Under the pieces are notes generated by a model that saw only the letters and a program-made list of their open reading frames with translations, did not search any database and was not told the DNA's origin. Below, one piece after another: positions 42,393 through 50,796 of a DNA stretch of 64,000 nt. Numbering within the stretch: the stretch's first letter is position 1; the number at the start of each line of letters is the position of its first letter. Position numbers and translations under genes: made by a program. Origin of the DNA: Mycobacterium lehmannii (GTDB lineage Bacteria; Actinomycetota; Actinomycetes; Mycobacteriales; Mycobacteriaceae); assembly GCF_002245535.1 (NCBI RefSeq), contig NZ_NKCN01000018.1, positions 1 to 64,000 of the forward strand, written 5' to 3'.

Positions 42393-42859
42393 TGCTGCTC
42401 CTGTTTGATGTAGTCGAAGAATGCCCTGATCTCGTCGGGGATGTGGGCGATCTCCAGGTACGGCACGCCGGCGGCGGCGATGTAGGCGAACTCCATGCCG
42501 CCGGGCATCACGCCGCGCTGCACCGCCTCGGCTTTCCGTTCGGCCAGTGCCGCTTCCACGTCGTCGACCTCGATGCAGATGTGGTGCATGCCGGGGCCCG
42601 CGGTATCGAGGAAGTCGGAGTAGATGTTGCGCCCGGAGACCGGTGCGATCAGTTCGAGCTGCATGTCGCCTGCATAGCTCAGCGAGATGTCGGCCACGAA
42701 ATCGGCGGGCTCGCCGCGATACGTGCACGCCTCCTGGGCGAAGTGGACGCCGGGCATGCGCACCCACTTCTTGGCGCCCAACATCGAGGTGAGCGCGCTC
42801 TCGGTGGCCTCGAGGTCCCGCGTCACCCACGCGATCTGGACAGGTGTCTGGGCAAGCAT
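42389..42859 (-). CDS. VOC-family (glyoxalase-fold) protein
   Basis: 156 residues with two betaalphabeta-beta-beta VOC modules: QIAWVTRDLEATESALTSMLGAKKW and GMHHICIEVDDVEAALAERKAEAVQRG. Possible metal ligands are His and Glu residues such as HHICIE and YLEI. Members include glyoxalases, dioxygenases and epimerases; reaction unknown. It begins at ATG 42859, 34 nt downstream of a perfect KstR-type box and overlaps the flavoprotein gene by 4 nt, so both probably serve steroid catabolism. Confidence 0.87.
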   Translation of the reverse strand: MLAQTPVQIAWVTRDLEATESALTSMLGAKKWVRMPGVHFAQEACTYRGEPADFVADISLSYAGDMQLELIAPVSGRNIYSDFLDTAGPGMHHICIEVDDVEAALAERKAEAVQRGVMPGGMEFAYIAAAGVPYLEIAHIPDEIRAFFDYIKQEQQ

Positions 42860-42892
42860 CGCGTCGAGAATATCCGCGGGCTGCTCACTTGG

Positions 42893-42908
42893 CTAGAACG
42901 TGTTCTAG
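42893..42908 (-). promoter_or_regulatory. KstR-type operator upstream of the VOC/flavoprotein operon
   Basis: CTAGAACGTGTTCTAG is a perfect 16-bp palindrome whose core TAGAACGTGTTCTA fits the published KstR consensus TnnAACnnGTTnnA exactly. KstR is the TetR-type repressor of cholesterol catabolism in mycobacteria and rhodococci. It lies 34 nt upstream of the VOC start, just beyond the stop of the SRPBCC gene. Confidence 0.85.
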
Positions 42909-42909
42909 T

Positions 42910-43548
42910 TCAGGCCTCGCCGTAGTACGCCTTCAGGCACCGGTCGGCGGCTGCCCGCGCGGCGGCGGGCTCGGCGCCGGAGGCGATGTTCGCCTCGTGC
43001 CAGGCGTCATTGGACAACGCCAGAAAGCGTCGACCCTCGGCGGTGGTGACCCACTGTTCCCCGAACTCCGGGTCGACCGCCTCCCCGGTGGACAGATGCA
43101 GCGCCAACCCGAGCACCATCGAGTCCCAGCCGATGCCCACGGCGCCGGGGCCGAACTGCAGCGACATCTCGTCGCCGACGACGGCGATGTGCTCGATGAC
43201 CAACTGTGCCCGGTCCGCGCCCTGGTCGCCGACGCTGACCTCGATCCAACTGGTGTTGCCGCCGTACTCCCAGGTGGCGGTGAAGCTCTTCGGCGGGTCG
43301 CACGTCAGGATTGTTCCGCCGGCGTTGCCGTGCAACTGATAGCTGCCACCGACCTTCAGATCGCCCGAGATCGGCATCAACCACCGCGGGATGCGCTCGA
43401 TGTTGGTCACGGCATCCCACAGATCCGCCTGATCGGTGTCGTAGGTCTGCTTGATGGTGACGACGTGTGCCTCGCCCGCGTCGATCGTGCGTTTCCCGAC
43501 CGTGCGTGCGACGGCACTGATCTGGTGGTCCACGTCGATCTCGGTCAT
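42910..43548 (-). CDS. SRPBCC-family protein (AHSA1-like)
   Basis: 212 residues. START/SRPBCC fold with the AHSA1 wording TIKQTYDTDQADLWDAVTNIERIPRWLMPISGDLKVGGSYQL and CDPPKSFTATWEYGG. These domains bind hydrophobic ligands; many stand beside ArsR regulators, as here. ATG 43548 overlaps the ArsR gene by 4 nt (ATGA), so the pair is one operon. Ligand unknown. Confidence 0.88.
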   Translation of the reverse strand: MTEIDVDHQISAVARTVGKRTIDAGEAHVVTIKQTYDTDQADLWDAVTNIERIPRWLMPISGDLKVGGSYQLHGNAGGTILTCDPPKSFTATWEYGGNTSWIEVSVGDQGADRAQLVIEHIAVVGDEMSLQFGPGAVGIGWDSMVLGLALHLSTGEAVDPEFGEQWVTTAEGRRFLALSNDAWHEANIASGAEPAAARAAADRCLKAYYGEA

Positions 43549-43883
43549 GTTGCCTTCTTTCGTCGTTGTCGCTTACCGCGCGCGATCTCGGTGCCGAGCG
43601 CATCGAGCTTCGGTGACCAGAACCGCCGAAAGCCGGCGAGCCACTCGTCGGCGTCGCGCAGCGCTGCCCCGTTGACCGCGTAGAGACGGCGCTGACCGTC
43701 CGGCCGCACCGAAGTGAACCCGTTGTCGCGCAACACTTTGAGATGTTGCGAGACCGCGGGCTGGGTGATCGCGAACTCGTCGCCGATGGTCTCGGCGATG
43801 GCTCCTGCGGGCTGCTCGCCGTCGGCCAACAGCTCGAGGATCCGGCGGCGCACCGGATCGCCGAGGACGTCGAACGCGTGCAC
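43545..43883 (-). CDS. ArsR-family transcriptional regulator
   Basis: 112 residues. Winged helix: FDVLGDPVRRRILELLADGEQPAGAIAE, then recognition helix ITQPAVSQHLKVLRDNGFTSVRPDGQRRLYAVN. No metal-binding cysteines are seen, so this is the SRPBCC-linked non-metal type. Basic tail RGKRQRRKK. GTG 43883. A palindrome ACTTATATAAGT lies 20 nt upstream and may be its operator. Confidence 0.92.
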   Translation of the reverse strand: MHAFDVLGDPVRRRILELLADGEQPAGAIAETIGDEFAITQPAVSQHLKVLRDNGFTSVRPDGQRRLYAVNGAALRDADEWLAGFRRFWSPKLDALGTEIARGKRQRRKKAT

Positions 43884-43903
43884 CCCTACAAATTAAAGCC
43901 TCT

Positions 43904-43915
43904 ACTTATATAAGT
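43904..43915. promoter_or_regulatory. AT-rich perfect palindrome upstream of the ArsR gene
   Basis: ACTTATATAAGT, a 12-bp perfect palindrome in otherwise GC-rich DNA, 20 nt before the ArsR start; a related half-site ACTTAT recurs at 43920-43925. Short AT-rich dyads of this kind are typical ArsR operators, so autoregulation is inferred. It overlaps the TetR stop codon region. Confidence 0.6.
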
Positions 43916-44601
43916 CAATACTTATCCGATTGCAGTGCGTCGATCAGCAGGCCGATCTGCAGATCGAAGAGCGCCGCGGGATCGGTCAGCGTGTCGGGCC
44001 CGTACTGGCCGAACACCTCGAGGCTGATCGCACCGACCAGTGCCGCCCATGCCAGGAAGCTCCTGGCGATCGCACCGTCGTCGCCCCCGAAGTCGAACTC
44101 GACGCGCAACGCCTCGAAATCCGACGACAACGGTTCGTCGACAACCGATTTCGACGAGGGGATGTCGCCGGCGGCGATACCGGCGTCGACCACGTCGAAC
44201 AAGGCGCCCACGACGCGGGTTCCCGGGCCCACGGTGCGTTCTCGGGGCGCCTGGTATCCGGGAACCGGGGTGCCGTAGAGCAGCGCCCACGAGGCGGGTC
44301 GGTCGACCGCCCATCCGCGTGCGGCGTGCGCCATCGCGCGTAACTGCTCGTGCCACGGTGCGCCTTCGCCGCGGGCGTGGTCGACGTGATCGGCGAGTTC
44401 GGAATATGCATCGACCAGCAGCAGCGTCAGCAGGTCGTCGCGGCTGGACACGTAGCGGTACACGGCTGACGACACCATGCCGAGGTCGCGGGCGATCGCC
44501 CTGACCGAGAGCCCGGCCGCGCCGTCGGTCACGAGGTGACGCCGACCCAACTCGATGATCTGCGCCTCGATCCGCTGCCGGCTCTCGGCCCGTTTGCCCA
44601 T
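43915..44601 (-). CDS. TetR-family transcriptional regulator (Rv1816-like)
   Basis: 228 residues. HTH near residues 10-57: RIEAQIIELGRRHLVTDGAAGLSVRAIARDLGMVSSAVYRYVSSRDDLLTLLLVDAYSELADHV, shown here only as a position guide and read as two halves either side of AIARDLGM. The C-terminal ligand domain is of the TetR_C 'WHG' type (WALLYGTPVPGYQAP). Divergent from the deazaflavin-reductase gene with 102 nt between, which contains a perfect palindrome (44671-44685). ATG 44601. Confidence 0.9.
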   Translation of the reverse strand: MGKRAESRQRIEAQIIELGRRHLVTDGAAGLSVRAIARDLGMVSSAVYRYVSSRDDLLTLLLVDAYSELADHVDHARGEGAPWHEQLRAMAHAARGWAVDRPASWALLYGTPVPGYQAPRERTVGPGTRVVGALFDVVDAGIAAGDIPSSKSVVDEPLSSDFEALRVEFDFGGDDGAIARSFLAWAALVGAISLEVFGQYGPDTLTDPAALFDLQIGLLIDALQSDKY

Positions 44602-44670
44602 GTGCCGAGTGTGACACAAAGCGAGATCAGTGCTCTTGAATTCGGCGTCGCGAGGTGGCACTCTGAGTAC

Positions 44671-44685
44671 GAGAGCACCGCTCTC
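44671..44685. promoter_or_regulatory. Candidate TetR operator in the divergent promoter
   Basis: GAGAGC-ACC-GCTCTC is a perfect 6-bp-arm palindrome, 18 nt before the deazaflavin-reductase start and 69 nt from the TetR start. GTGCTCT at 44630-44636 and AGAGCAC at 44672-44678 add a longer-range dyad. This is the kind of site a divergently encoded TetR usually binds. Confidence 0.6.
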
Positions 44686-44703
44686 TGATTGAGGAGGTCC
44701 CCT

Positions 44704-45147
44704 GTGACTACAACGCGCTACGACAAACCGACGCGGGCCGCCCGCGTCGTCAACCACGTCTTCCGCTGGCTGGCTGAGGCCGGTGTCAGTGTCGCCGGGA
44801 CGAAGGCGCTCTCGGTGCGAGGCCGCAAGACGGGCAAGCGCCGAAGCGTGGTGGTCAACGTGCTCACGGTCGGCGGTCGCGACTACCTCGTCTCCCCGCG
44901 CGGTCACACCCAGTGGGCCCGCAACGCAAGGGCGGCCGGCGTCGTCGACGTCGGTCCCCGGTGGCGCCGCCGCGAGGTGCGGATCGCCGAGGTGCCCGAC
45001 GAGGTCAAGCCCGAGCTGCTCAGCCGCTACCTCGACCGCTGGTTCTGGGAGGTCAAGGGACACGTCGGCGGCCTGACGCCGACGTCCTCACCGGAGGAGT
45101 TGCGCGCTGCGGCGCCGTCGATTCCGGTGTTCGAGCTCGTGCGTTAG
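44704..45147 (+). CDS. Nitroreductase/deazaflavin-dependent oxidoreductase (Ddn-like)
   Basis: 147 residues, F420/flavin split-beta-barrel family (DUF385/Ddn). The core [44 protein letters not shown] is the typical cofactor-binding signature (G-R-x-T/S-G followed by W-x-x-N). GTG 44704 follows GAGGAGGT. Such enzymes reduce quinones or xenobiotics with F420H2. Controlled probably by the divergent TetR. Ends in a 4-nt convergent overlap with the protease gene. Confidence 0.9.
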   Translation: MTTTRYDKPTRAARVVNHVFRWLAEAGVSVAGTKALSVRGRKTGKRRSVVVNVLTVGGRDYLVSPRGHTQWARNARAAGVVDVGPRWRRREVRIAEVPDEVKPELLSRYLDRWFWEVKGHVGGLTPTSSPEELRAAAPSIPVFELVR

Positions 45148-45839
45148 GGCAGGGATACGGAGCCGACGTTGGCGGATGCGGCCGAGATGACGGCCTCGCT
45201 GGCCTGCTGGCTCGCCGTCTGCCAGGACACCGCGGCCGGGTACGTGCCCCAGGTGCTGTTGAACATGCCGATCAGCACCGCCCGGTTGTCGGGGGTGATC
45301 ACGTACACCGGGCCGCCCGAGTCGCCCTTCTGGCTGACCACACCGTTGGCCATCGTGAACCAGCCGTTGTTGACAGCCTCGACGTTGCCGCAGCTCTCAC
45401 CGGTGACCACGCCGAAGTGGCACACCGGCTGCCCGGCCGTCGGCACGACACCGGGGTCGGCCACCAGCACCTTGCCGCCCGGCAGCACGTTGTTGACCGC
45501 GACGTCGGGTGCGAGCGCGATCGCCTCCCAATCGGCGATCTGGTGATTGGTGTCGACGGTCGCACCGTTGGGGGTGTTGTCGCGGTACACCGTCTGCATC
45601 CCGATGAGATTGCCGTTGCGGTCGCGCACCGGCCCACTGCCTCGGCAATGGCCTGCGGTGAATGCGATGCGGGTCGCCGGATCGACATAACCCAGCGTGC
45701 AAACGTTGTTGTCCTGGCGGATCTCCATGCCGGGGTAGACGAGGACGCCCGGGTTGGCCTGCGCGGGCGCCGACATCAGCGCGACCGCAGTGATCGGGGC
45801 GGCCAGCGCCGCCAGTACCCGTAGCGAATGTCGGCGCAC
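45144..45839 (-). CDS. Secreted S1-family (trypsin-like) serine protease, Rv1815-like
   Basis: 231 residues. Signal peptide [20 protein letters not shown] ending APAQA. The triad is visible: His in FTAGHCRG, Asp likely in IADWEAIAL, Ser in [11 protein letters not shown]. Cysteine pairs (VCTLGY/GHC, VCHF/SCGN) suggest two disulfides. GTG 45839 after GAGACGAGA gives a clean signal peptide; a GTG 35 codons earlier does not. Wording [28 protein letters not shown] is nearly that of Rv1815. Substrate unknown. Confidence 0.92.
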   Translation of the reverse strand: MRRHSLRVLAALAAPITAVALMSAPAQANPGVLVYPGMEIRQDNNVCTLGYVDPATRIAFTAGHCRGSGPVRDRNGNLIGMQTVYRDNTPNGATVDTNHQIADWEAIALAPDVAVNNVLPGGKVLVADPGVVPTAGQPVCHFGVVTGESCGNVEAVNNGWFTMANGVVSQKGDSGGPVYVITPDNRAVLIGMFNSTWGTYPAAVSWQTASQQASEAVISAASANVGSVSLP

Positions 45840-46024
45840 TCTCGTCTCCGCTCGTCGAGCCGATAAAGGTTCGGAACCGGCGCGTTGCGAGCCGCCTACC
45901 GGGTCGGGAGAGCTGACAATCACCGCCCGACCAGGAGCAACCACTCGACGATGGTCCCGTCACTTGCCCATCGGTGAAGGTCACAGAGACGTTACGCCCC
46001 GGCCGCGGTTTCGGCACGGGACAG

Positions 46025-47443
46025 CTACGAATCGAAACCGAGGCCTAACGCATCCAGTGTCCGCAGATAGGCGTTCCGGCGTCCGGCGGCGTGGTCGGCG
46101 CGGTCGAGTGACCACCGGGTCGCCTGGATGCCGACGCTGGCCAGCGGCTCAGGAGGGAACGGCAGCGGGCGCTCGCGCACCATCTGCAGTTCGGTGCGCG
46201 GGGTGGGTCTGCCCTCGAGCAGGTCCAGGCACACGTCGGCGGCGAACCGGGAAGCGCCAACGCCCAGTCCGGTGAAGCCGTTGACGTATGCGACGCGGCC
46301 GTCCCTGGCCAGTCCCCAGTGCGCGCAGAACCGGGTGTTGGTGTCGATCGCGCCGGCCCACCGATGACTGAATCGGACGTCGTGAAGTTGTGGGAAGGTC
46401 AGAAAGAAGTGCTCGGCCAGCCGGCGGTAGCTCGCGGGCCGGTTCTCGTAGCGGGGCCGCACTTTGCGCCCGAAGTGGTAGACGGCGTCGTACCCGCCCC
46501 AGACGATCCGGTTGTCCGCGGTCAGGCGGTAGTAGTGGAACTGGTTGGCGCAGTCGTCGATTCCCTGCCTGCCGCGCCAGCCGATGCGGCCCAGCTGGTT
46601 GTCGGTGAGCGGTTCGGTGGCCAGTACGTAGTCGTACACGGGCACTGTGTACAGCCGGTTGCGCTTGAGCAGGCTCGGATAGGCGTTGGTCGCGAGCACC
46701 GCTTGCCGGGCGGTGACGACGGCCTGACCGGTCTGCACGCGCAACCCGACGCCACCGGAATCCAGCCGGGCGGCGTTGGTGTGCTCGTAGATACGCACGC
46801 CCGCGTTCTCGCATGCCCTGGCGAGCTCGAACACCAGCTTGGCCGGGTGCACGATCGCGCAGGTTTGTGCGTCGATCAGGCCGGCAAGGTAGGTCGGTGA
46901 GGCCACCTCGTCGCGAACCTGGGTGGTGTCGAGGAACTCCCCCTCGCCGTCGGCCGCGGCCTGGCGCAACCACTCGACCTGATGGGGTTCGGTGGCCACC
47001 GTCAGCGTGCCGGTGCGCTGCCAGTCGGTGTCGAGGCCCAGCTCGGCGATCTCGCCCTGCATACCGTCGAGATTGTCCAAGCCCATGTCTTCGAGAACGT
47101 CGAATTCGTTGGGCCAGCGTGCCTTTCCGTTCGCAGCACCGTGCGTCAGGCTGGCCTCGACGAAGCCTCCATTGCGGCCCGAGGCCGCCCAGCCCACCCG
47201 GTTGGCCTCGATGAGCACGATGCGCTGACCGGGGTCGCGTCGCGCGGCGTGCAGCGCGGTCCACAAGCCGGTGTATCCGCCCCCGACGACGATCAGGTCA
47301 CAGGTGACCGGCTTCGTCAGGGCGGGGAACTGCGGCCGCGGCGGGCCGACGCGCTCGTCCAGCCACATCGAGCCCAACGTGCTTGTCGCCAGCGAACGTT
47401 CGACCAGACCGGCGTCGACCGGGGCGTCGAAGACGGTTTTCAC
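46025..47443 (-). CDS. FAD-dependent amine/amino-acid oxidase-like protein (DAO superfamily)
   Basis: 472 residues. Rossmann GGGYTGLWTALHAARRDPGQRIVLIEAN near residues 53-80, GWAASGRNGGFVEASLT (the region that in this family holds the flavin), and C-terminal YVNGFTGLGVGASRFAADVCLDLLEG. It resembles gamma-glutamylputrescine oxidase and related aminobutyrate/sarcosine oxidases. No adjacent amine catabolic genes. GTG 47443. It lies 37 nt upstream (in map order) of the sterol desaturase, same strand. Confidence 0.87.
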   Translation of the reverse strand: MKTVFDAPVDAGLVERSLATSTLGSMWLDERVGPPRPQFPALTKPVTCDLIVVGGGYTGLWTALHAARRDPGQRIVLIEANRVGWAASGRNGGFVEASLTHGAANGKARWPNEFDVLEDMGLDNLDGMQGEIAELGLDTDWQRTGTLTVATEPHQVEWLRQAAADGEGEFLDTTQVRDEVASPTYLAGLIDAQTCAIVHPAKLVFELARACENAGVRIYEHTNAARLDSGGVGLRVQTGQAVVTARQAVLATNAYPSLLKRNRLYTVPVYDYVLATEPLTDNQLGRIGWRGRQGIDDCANQFHYYRLTADNRIVWGGYDAVYHFGRKVRPRYENRPASYRRLAEHFFLTFPQLHDVRFSHRWAGAIDTNTRFCAHWGLARDGRVAYVNGFTGLGVGASRFAADVCLDLLEGRPTPRTELQMVRERPLPFPPEPLASVGIQATRWSLDRADHAAGRRNAYLRTLDALGLGFDS

Positions 47444-47480
47444 ACAGCGCAGACTACGGCGCGCAGAGGTGCTGCGTGGC

Positions 47481-48410
47481 TCAGGCGCTGACGGGGGCCG
47501 ACGGCTGCTCCGCCACGAGCGGCGGTCGCGCCGGCGTCCAACCGGGCGGGCCGAACATGTAGCCCAGCCTGTCGCGCCACCGCCGCGCCTGGCGGACGTC
47601 GCGCGCGATGGCCACGTACTCGTGTGTCTGCAGCGTCCAGATGTTGTAGGTGTCGACCTGCTTGGTCAGCCCGTAGTGCGGGCGGACCGTCTCGGCCTGG
47701 AAGCTGCCGAACAGCCGATCCCACAGGATGAAGATGCCGCCGTAGTTCTTGTCGAGGTACTGCTGGTCCATGCCGTGGTGCACCCGGTGGTGCGACGGCG
47801 TGTTGAAGACGAATTCGATGGGGCCCCAGAGCTTCCCGATGCGTTCGGTGTGGATCCAGAACTGGTAGATCAGGTTGATCGAGAAGCTGGCGAAGACGAT
47901 CCACGGCGGTACGCCGAACAGCGGCAGCAGCGCCCGCAGGAATACGTCACCGCTGATGTTCCACTTCTGGCGCAGCGCGGTGGCGAAGTTGAAGTACTGG
48001 CTGGAGTGATGCGCTTGATGGGTGGCCCAGATCAGCCGCACCCGGTGCGCCATCCGGTGATAGACGTAGTAGAGCAGGTCCACCCCGACGATCGCGATCA
48101 CCCACGTGTACCAGGCGTTCGCGGGTAGCTGCCACGGCGCGACGTAGACGAACAACGCCGCATAGCCCAGCAGCGCGATGAAGTTCAGCACCCCGCTCGT
48201 GCCGATCGAGACCACGCCCATCCAGATGCTCGCCCACGCATCGGAGCGCTGGTACGCACCGGCCGGTGCACGCTCGGCCTCCTCGTGGGCCAGTTTGCGG
48301 GCGGCCGCCCACTCGATGACCAGCAGCAACAAGAAGAACGGCACCGCAAAGACCACGGGATCGTGCATCAACGGTGGCAATACGTGCGAGAAGGCGCCAC
48401 TCACATCCAC
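47481..48410 (-). CDS. Membrane-bound sterol desaturase/fatty-acid hydroxylase family protein
   Basis: 309 residues, four or so membrane segments (16-34, 63-85, 92-115, 165-185). The di-iron histidine clusters are complete: HRMAH, HQAHH and HHRVHH. The family includes C-5 sterol desaturase (Erg3), alkylglycerol monooxygenase and fatty-acid hydroxylases; the mycobacterial homologue Rv1814 is called erg3. Which lipid is oxidised is unknown, since mycobacteria do not make sterols de novo. GTG 48410. Confidence 0.92.
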   Translation of the reverse strand: MDVSGAFSHVLPPLMHDPVVFAVPFFLLLLVIEWAAARKLAHEEAERAPAGAYQRSDAWASIWMGVVSIGTSGVLNFIALLGYAALFVYVAPWQLPANAWYTWVIAIVGVDLLYYVYHRMAHRVRLIWATHQAHHSSQYFNFATALRQKWNISGDVFLRALLPLFGVPPWIVFASFSINLIYQFWIHTERIGKLWGPIEFVFNTPSHHRVHHGMDQQYLDKNYGGIFILWDRLFGSFQAETVRPHYGLTKQVDTYNIWTLQTHEYVAIARDVRQARRWRDRLGYMFGPPGWTPARPPLVAEQPSAPVSA

Positions 48411-48438
48411 TTCGAAACCTCCGGGCCCAGCATACGTC

Positions 48439-50028
48439 TCAGCGAAAGCTCAGCACCTGATCGCCCCACGCGGTACGCAGATCGTGGTCGAGGTCGTCGA
48501 CCACCCTGTCCTCGGCGTCGATGAGCAAGGTGGCGCGATCGGAGGTGCGGTACGGCCGCCACACCGGGTCGCCGGCGAAGCCCGCGGGTGTGCCGTCGAC
48601 GGCGAAGTTCACCCAGCGCCGCCGGATGCGCGCCGAGACCTCCTTCCCCGTTTTCAGCCCGCCGAGCTTGAAGGTCGGGTCCTTGGGGCCGGCGACCAGA
48701 TTGCCCCAGACGTACGGCAATTCGGTCGCGTGCGCGGCTCCGAGCCGCAGCAGCCGCAACATCGGGGTGGCGAAGTCGAATCGGTAGAGGTACACGGGTG
48801 CGACCTCGCGATGACCCTCGGCGAACCAGACCGACGGCATCCGGAACCCGATATCGCGCGCGACGCCCATACCGATGGTCTTTCCTCGGCCCCGGTATGC
48901 GGCGCGGATCTGCTGTTCGTCGGGCAGCTCCAGGTCGGGTTGTTCGGCGGCGATCTCCGCGAACATCGCCCGGATCGCCTTGGGTGTGATCGGCATCAGG
49001 GGCGACTTCATCCAGCGAAAGAGTGCGGCTTCGTGCTTGTTGGTGCCGATGATCAGCGGCACCGGGAGGGTGCGCCCATCCCGGGCGAGCTGGACCGGAT
49101 GCGCAGGCACCACATCGCCGTCGATGATCGGCGCGAACGCCAGCGTGCCCGGGGTGCTCACCGGGATGTGGTCGAACACGTGCTTGGAGGCGGTCATCAG
49201 CGCGGAAGTGGGCACCGAAACCAACTGCTGGGCCTCGCTGGGACTCAGCCCGAGCCGGTCGAGCAACAGCGCCGCCACCCGTTGCGAGCGCTCGCGGTCG
49301 TAGACCGAGGTCGCCGGTGAGCTCTGCGCGATCGCCGCGCCGAACAGGCCGGCGGCAGCCGGGCTGGCCAGCAGTGTGGTGATGATCCCGCCACCGGCGG
49401 ATTCTCCGAAGACGGTGACGCGGTTCGGGTCTCCCCCGAAACCGGCGATGTTGTCGCGGACCCACTGCAGCGCGAACAGTACGTCGCGCAGGCCGAGGTT
49501 GGTCGCGAAGTCGTCGCTCACCGCCGACAGGTCCAGGAAGCCCAGCGCCCCGAGGCGGTAGTTCACCGTGACGATCACGGCGTCGCCGTCGGCGGCGAGC
49601 GTGCGGCCGTGATACAGCGGCTGCGCCGACGAACCGAGCACGTAGGCGCCGCCGTGCACCCACACCAGCACCGGTTTGCCCGCGCCTGGCTCGATGTTCG
49701 ATGCCGCCCACACGTTCAAGCTCAGGCAGTCGTCGCTCTGCGGAGCGCCGAGGTCGATCGGGATGCGCGGGTCCGTCGGCTGCGGGCACACCGGGCCGAG
49801 CCTTGTGGCGTCCACCGGTTCGGACCAGCGCTGTGGCGGTTCGGGCGCCCGCCACCGCAGCTCACCCGCCGGCGGGGCGGCGAACCGAATCCCCTTCCAC
49901 ACCCTCACGGTGCCGTCGTCGAGGCCGCGGACCGGTCCATACGCGGTGTCGACGACGAGCGCGTCGTCGCTGCCCCGTGCCCCTGCGGTCACCGCAACTC
50001 CACGTCGTACGGCATGGGACTCCTCCAT
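48439..50028 (-). CDS. Carboxylesterase/lipase family protein (type B)
   Basis: 529 residues, alpha/beta hydrolase. Nucleophile in VTVFGESAGGGIITTLL near residue 200, oxyanion HGGAYVLGSS, acid Glu near the GTNKHEAALF segment, and the catalytic histidine in the AAHATELPYVWG region near 430, the classic type-B carboxylesterase layout. No signal peptide. Hydrolyses ester bonds of lipids or xenobiotics; resembles mycobacterial LipT-type proteins. ATG 50028. Confidence 0.92.
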   Translation of the reverse strand: MEESHAVRRGVAVTAGARGSDDALVVDTAYGPVRGLDDGTVRVWKGIRFAAPPAGELRWRAPEPPQRWSEPVDATRLGPVCPQPTDPRIPIDLGAPQSDDCLSLNVWAASNIEPGAGKPVLVWVHGGAYVLGSSAQPLYHGRTLAADGDAVIVTVNYRLGALGFLDLSAVSDDFATNLGLRDVLFALQWVRDNIAGFGGDPNRVTVFGESAGGGIITTLLASPAAAGLFGAAIAQSSPATSVYDRERSQRVAALLLDRLGLSPSEAQQLVSVPTSALMTASKHVFDHIPVSTPGTLAFAPIIDGDVVPAHPVQLARDGRTLPVPLIIGTNKHEAALFRWMKSPLMPITPKAIRAMFAEIAAEQPDLELPDEQQIRAAYRGRGKTIGMGVARDIGFRMPSVWFAEGHREVAPVYLYRFDFATPMLRLLRLGAAHATELPYVWGNLVAGPKDPTFKLGGLKTGKEVSARIRRRWVNFAVDGTPAGFAGDPVWRPYRTSDRATLLIDAEDRVVDDLDHDLRTAWGDQVLSFR

Positions 50029-50137
50029 CGATGGAATACAGCGAGTTCAGGCTACGCGCGCGTCCGACCGAGCCGTCTGGTCAGCGGTTCCGCTCTCGCC
50101 GCACGGGCAAAGCCCACCGGTCGGCTAACTTGATCGC

Positions 50138-50473
50138 GTGCAGAAGTGGGCGCTGCTGGCCGGTGCGATCATCGTCGAGGTCGCCGCGACGCTGTCGCTG
50201 CGGGCGTCCCAGGATCATTCGGCGTGGCTTCTCGTCGTCGTCGGGGGCTACCTCGCGGCCTTCGCATTCCTGACGCTGGTGTTGCGCGCCGGAGTGCCGG
50301 TCGGGGTGGCGTACGGAATCTGGGGAGCGGTCGGCACGGCGGGTACCGCGGTTCTGGCCGCTGTCCTGTTCGGTGACCCGTTCACCTGGCCGATCGTCGC
50401 CGGCATCGGCCTGATCATCGCCGGTGTGCTGCTGATCGAGTTCGGTTCGCACGGGGCGGTCGAACAGCGGTGA
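50138..50473 (+). CDS. SMR-family multidrug efflux protein, first of a pair
   Basis: 111 residues, four membrane helices. The conserved membrane glutamate is in AGAIIVEVAATLSLRAS near residue 13, followed by GVPVGVAYGIWGAVGTAGTA. SMR proteins export cationic compounds with proton exchange. GTG 50138. It overlaps the second SMR gene by 1-4 nt, suggesting a two-subunit pump of the EbrAB/YkkCD kind. Confidence 0.92.
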   Translation: MQKWALLAGAIIVEVAATLSLRASQDHSAWLLVVVGGYLAAFAFLTLVLRAGVPVGVAYGIWGAVGTAGTAVLAAVLFGDPFTWPIVAGIGLIIAGVLLIEFGSHGAVEQR

Positions 50474-50796
50474 TGTACTGGACACTGGCCGGCGCGATCG
50501 TCTTCGAGGTGTTCGCGACGCTGTCGCTGCGGGCTTCGGAGGGGTTCCGCAAGAAGGCCTGGATCGCACCGATCGTCCTGGGTTACCTGGCGTCGTTCTA
50601 TCTGCTGTGGCTGACGCTGGCGCTCGGGATGCCGGTCGGCATCGCCTACGGCGTGTGGACCGCGTGCGGCGTGGCGCTGGTCGCGGTCATCGCGCGCTTC
50701 GTGTTCACCGAACCACTGACGTGGATGATGGCTCTGGGTATCGCGCTCGTCGTCGGCGGTGTGCTCACGATCGAATTTGCCGGCGTCGCGCACTGA
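50473..50796 (+). CDS. SMR-family multidrug efflux protein, second of a pair
   Basis: 107 residues, four helices, membrane Glu in AGAIVFEVFATLSLRAS and LALGMPVGIAYGVWTACGVA. ATG 50473 overlaps the preceding stop (TGATG); GTG 50470 is possible. Its last 32 nt overlap the end of the convergent MFS gene. Confidence 0.92.
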   Translation: MYWTLAGAIVFEVFATLSLRASEGFRKKAWIAPIVLGYLASFYLLWLTLALGMPVGIAYGVWTACGVALVAVIARFVFTEPLTWMMALGIALVVGGVLTIEFAGVAH

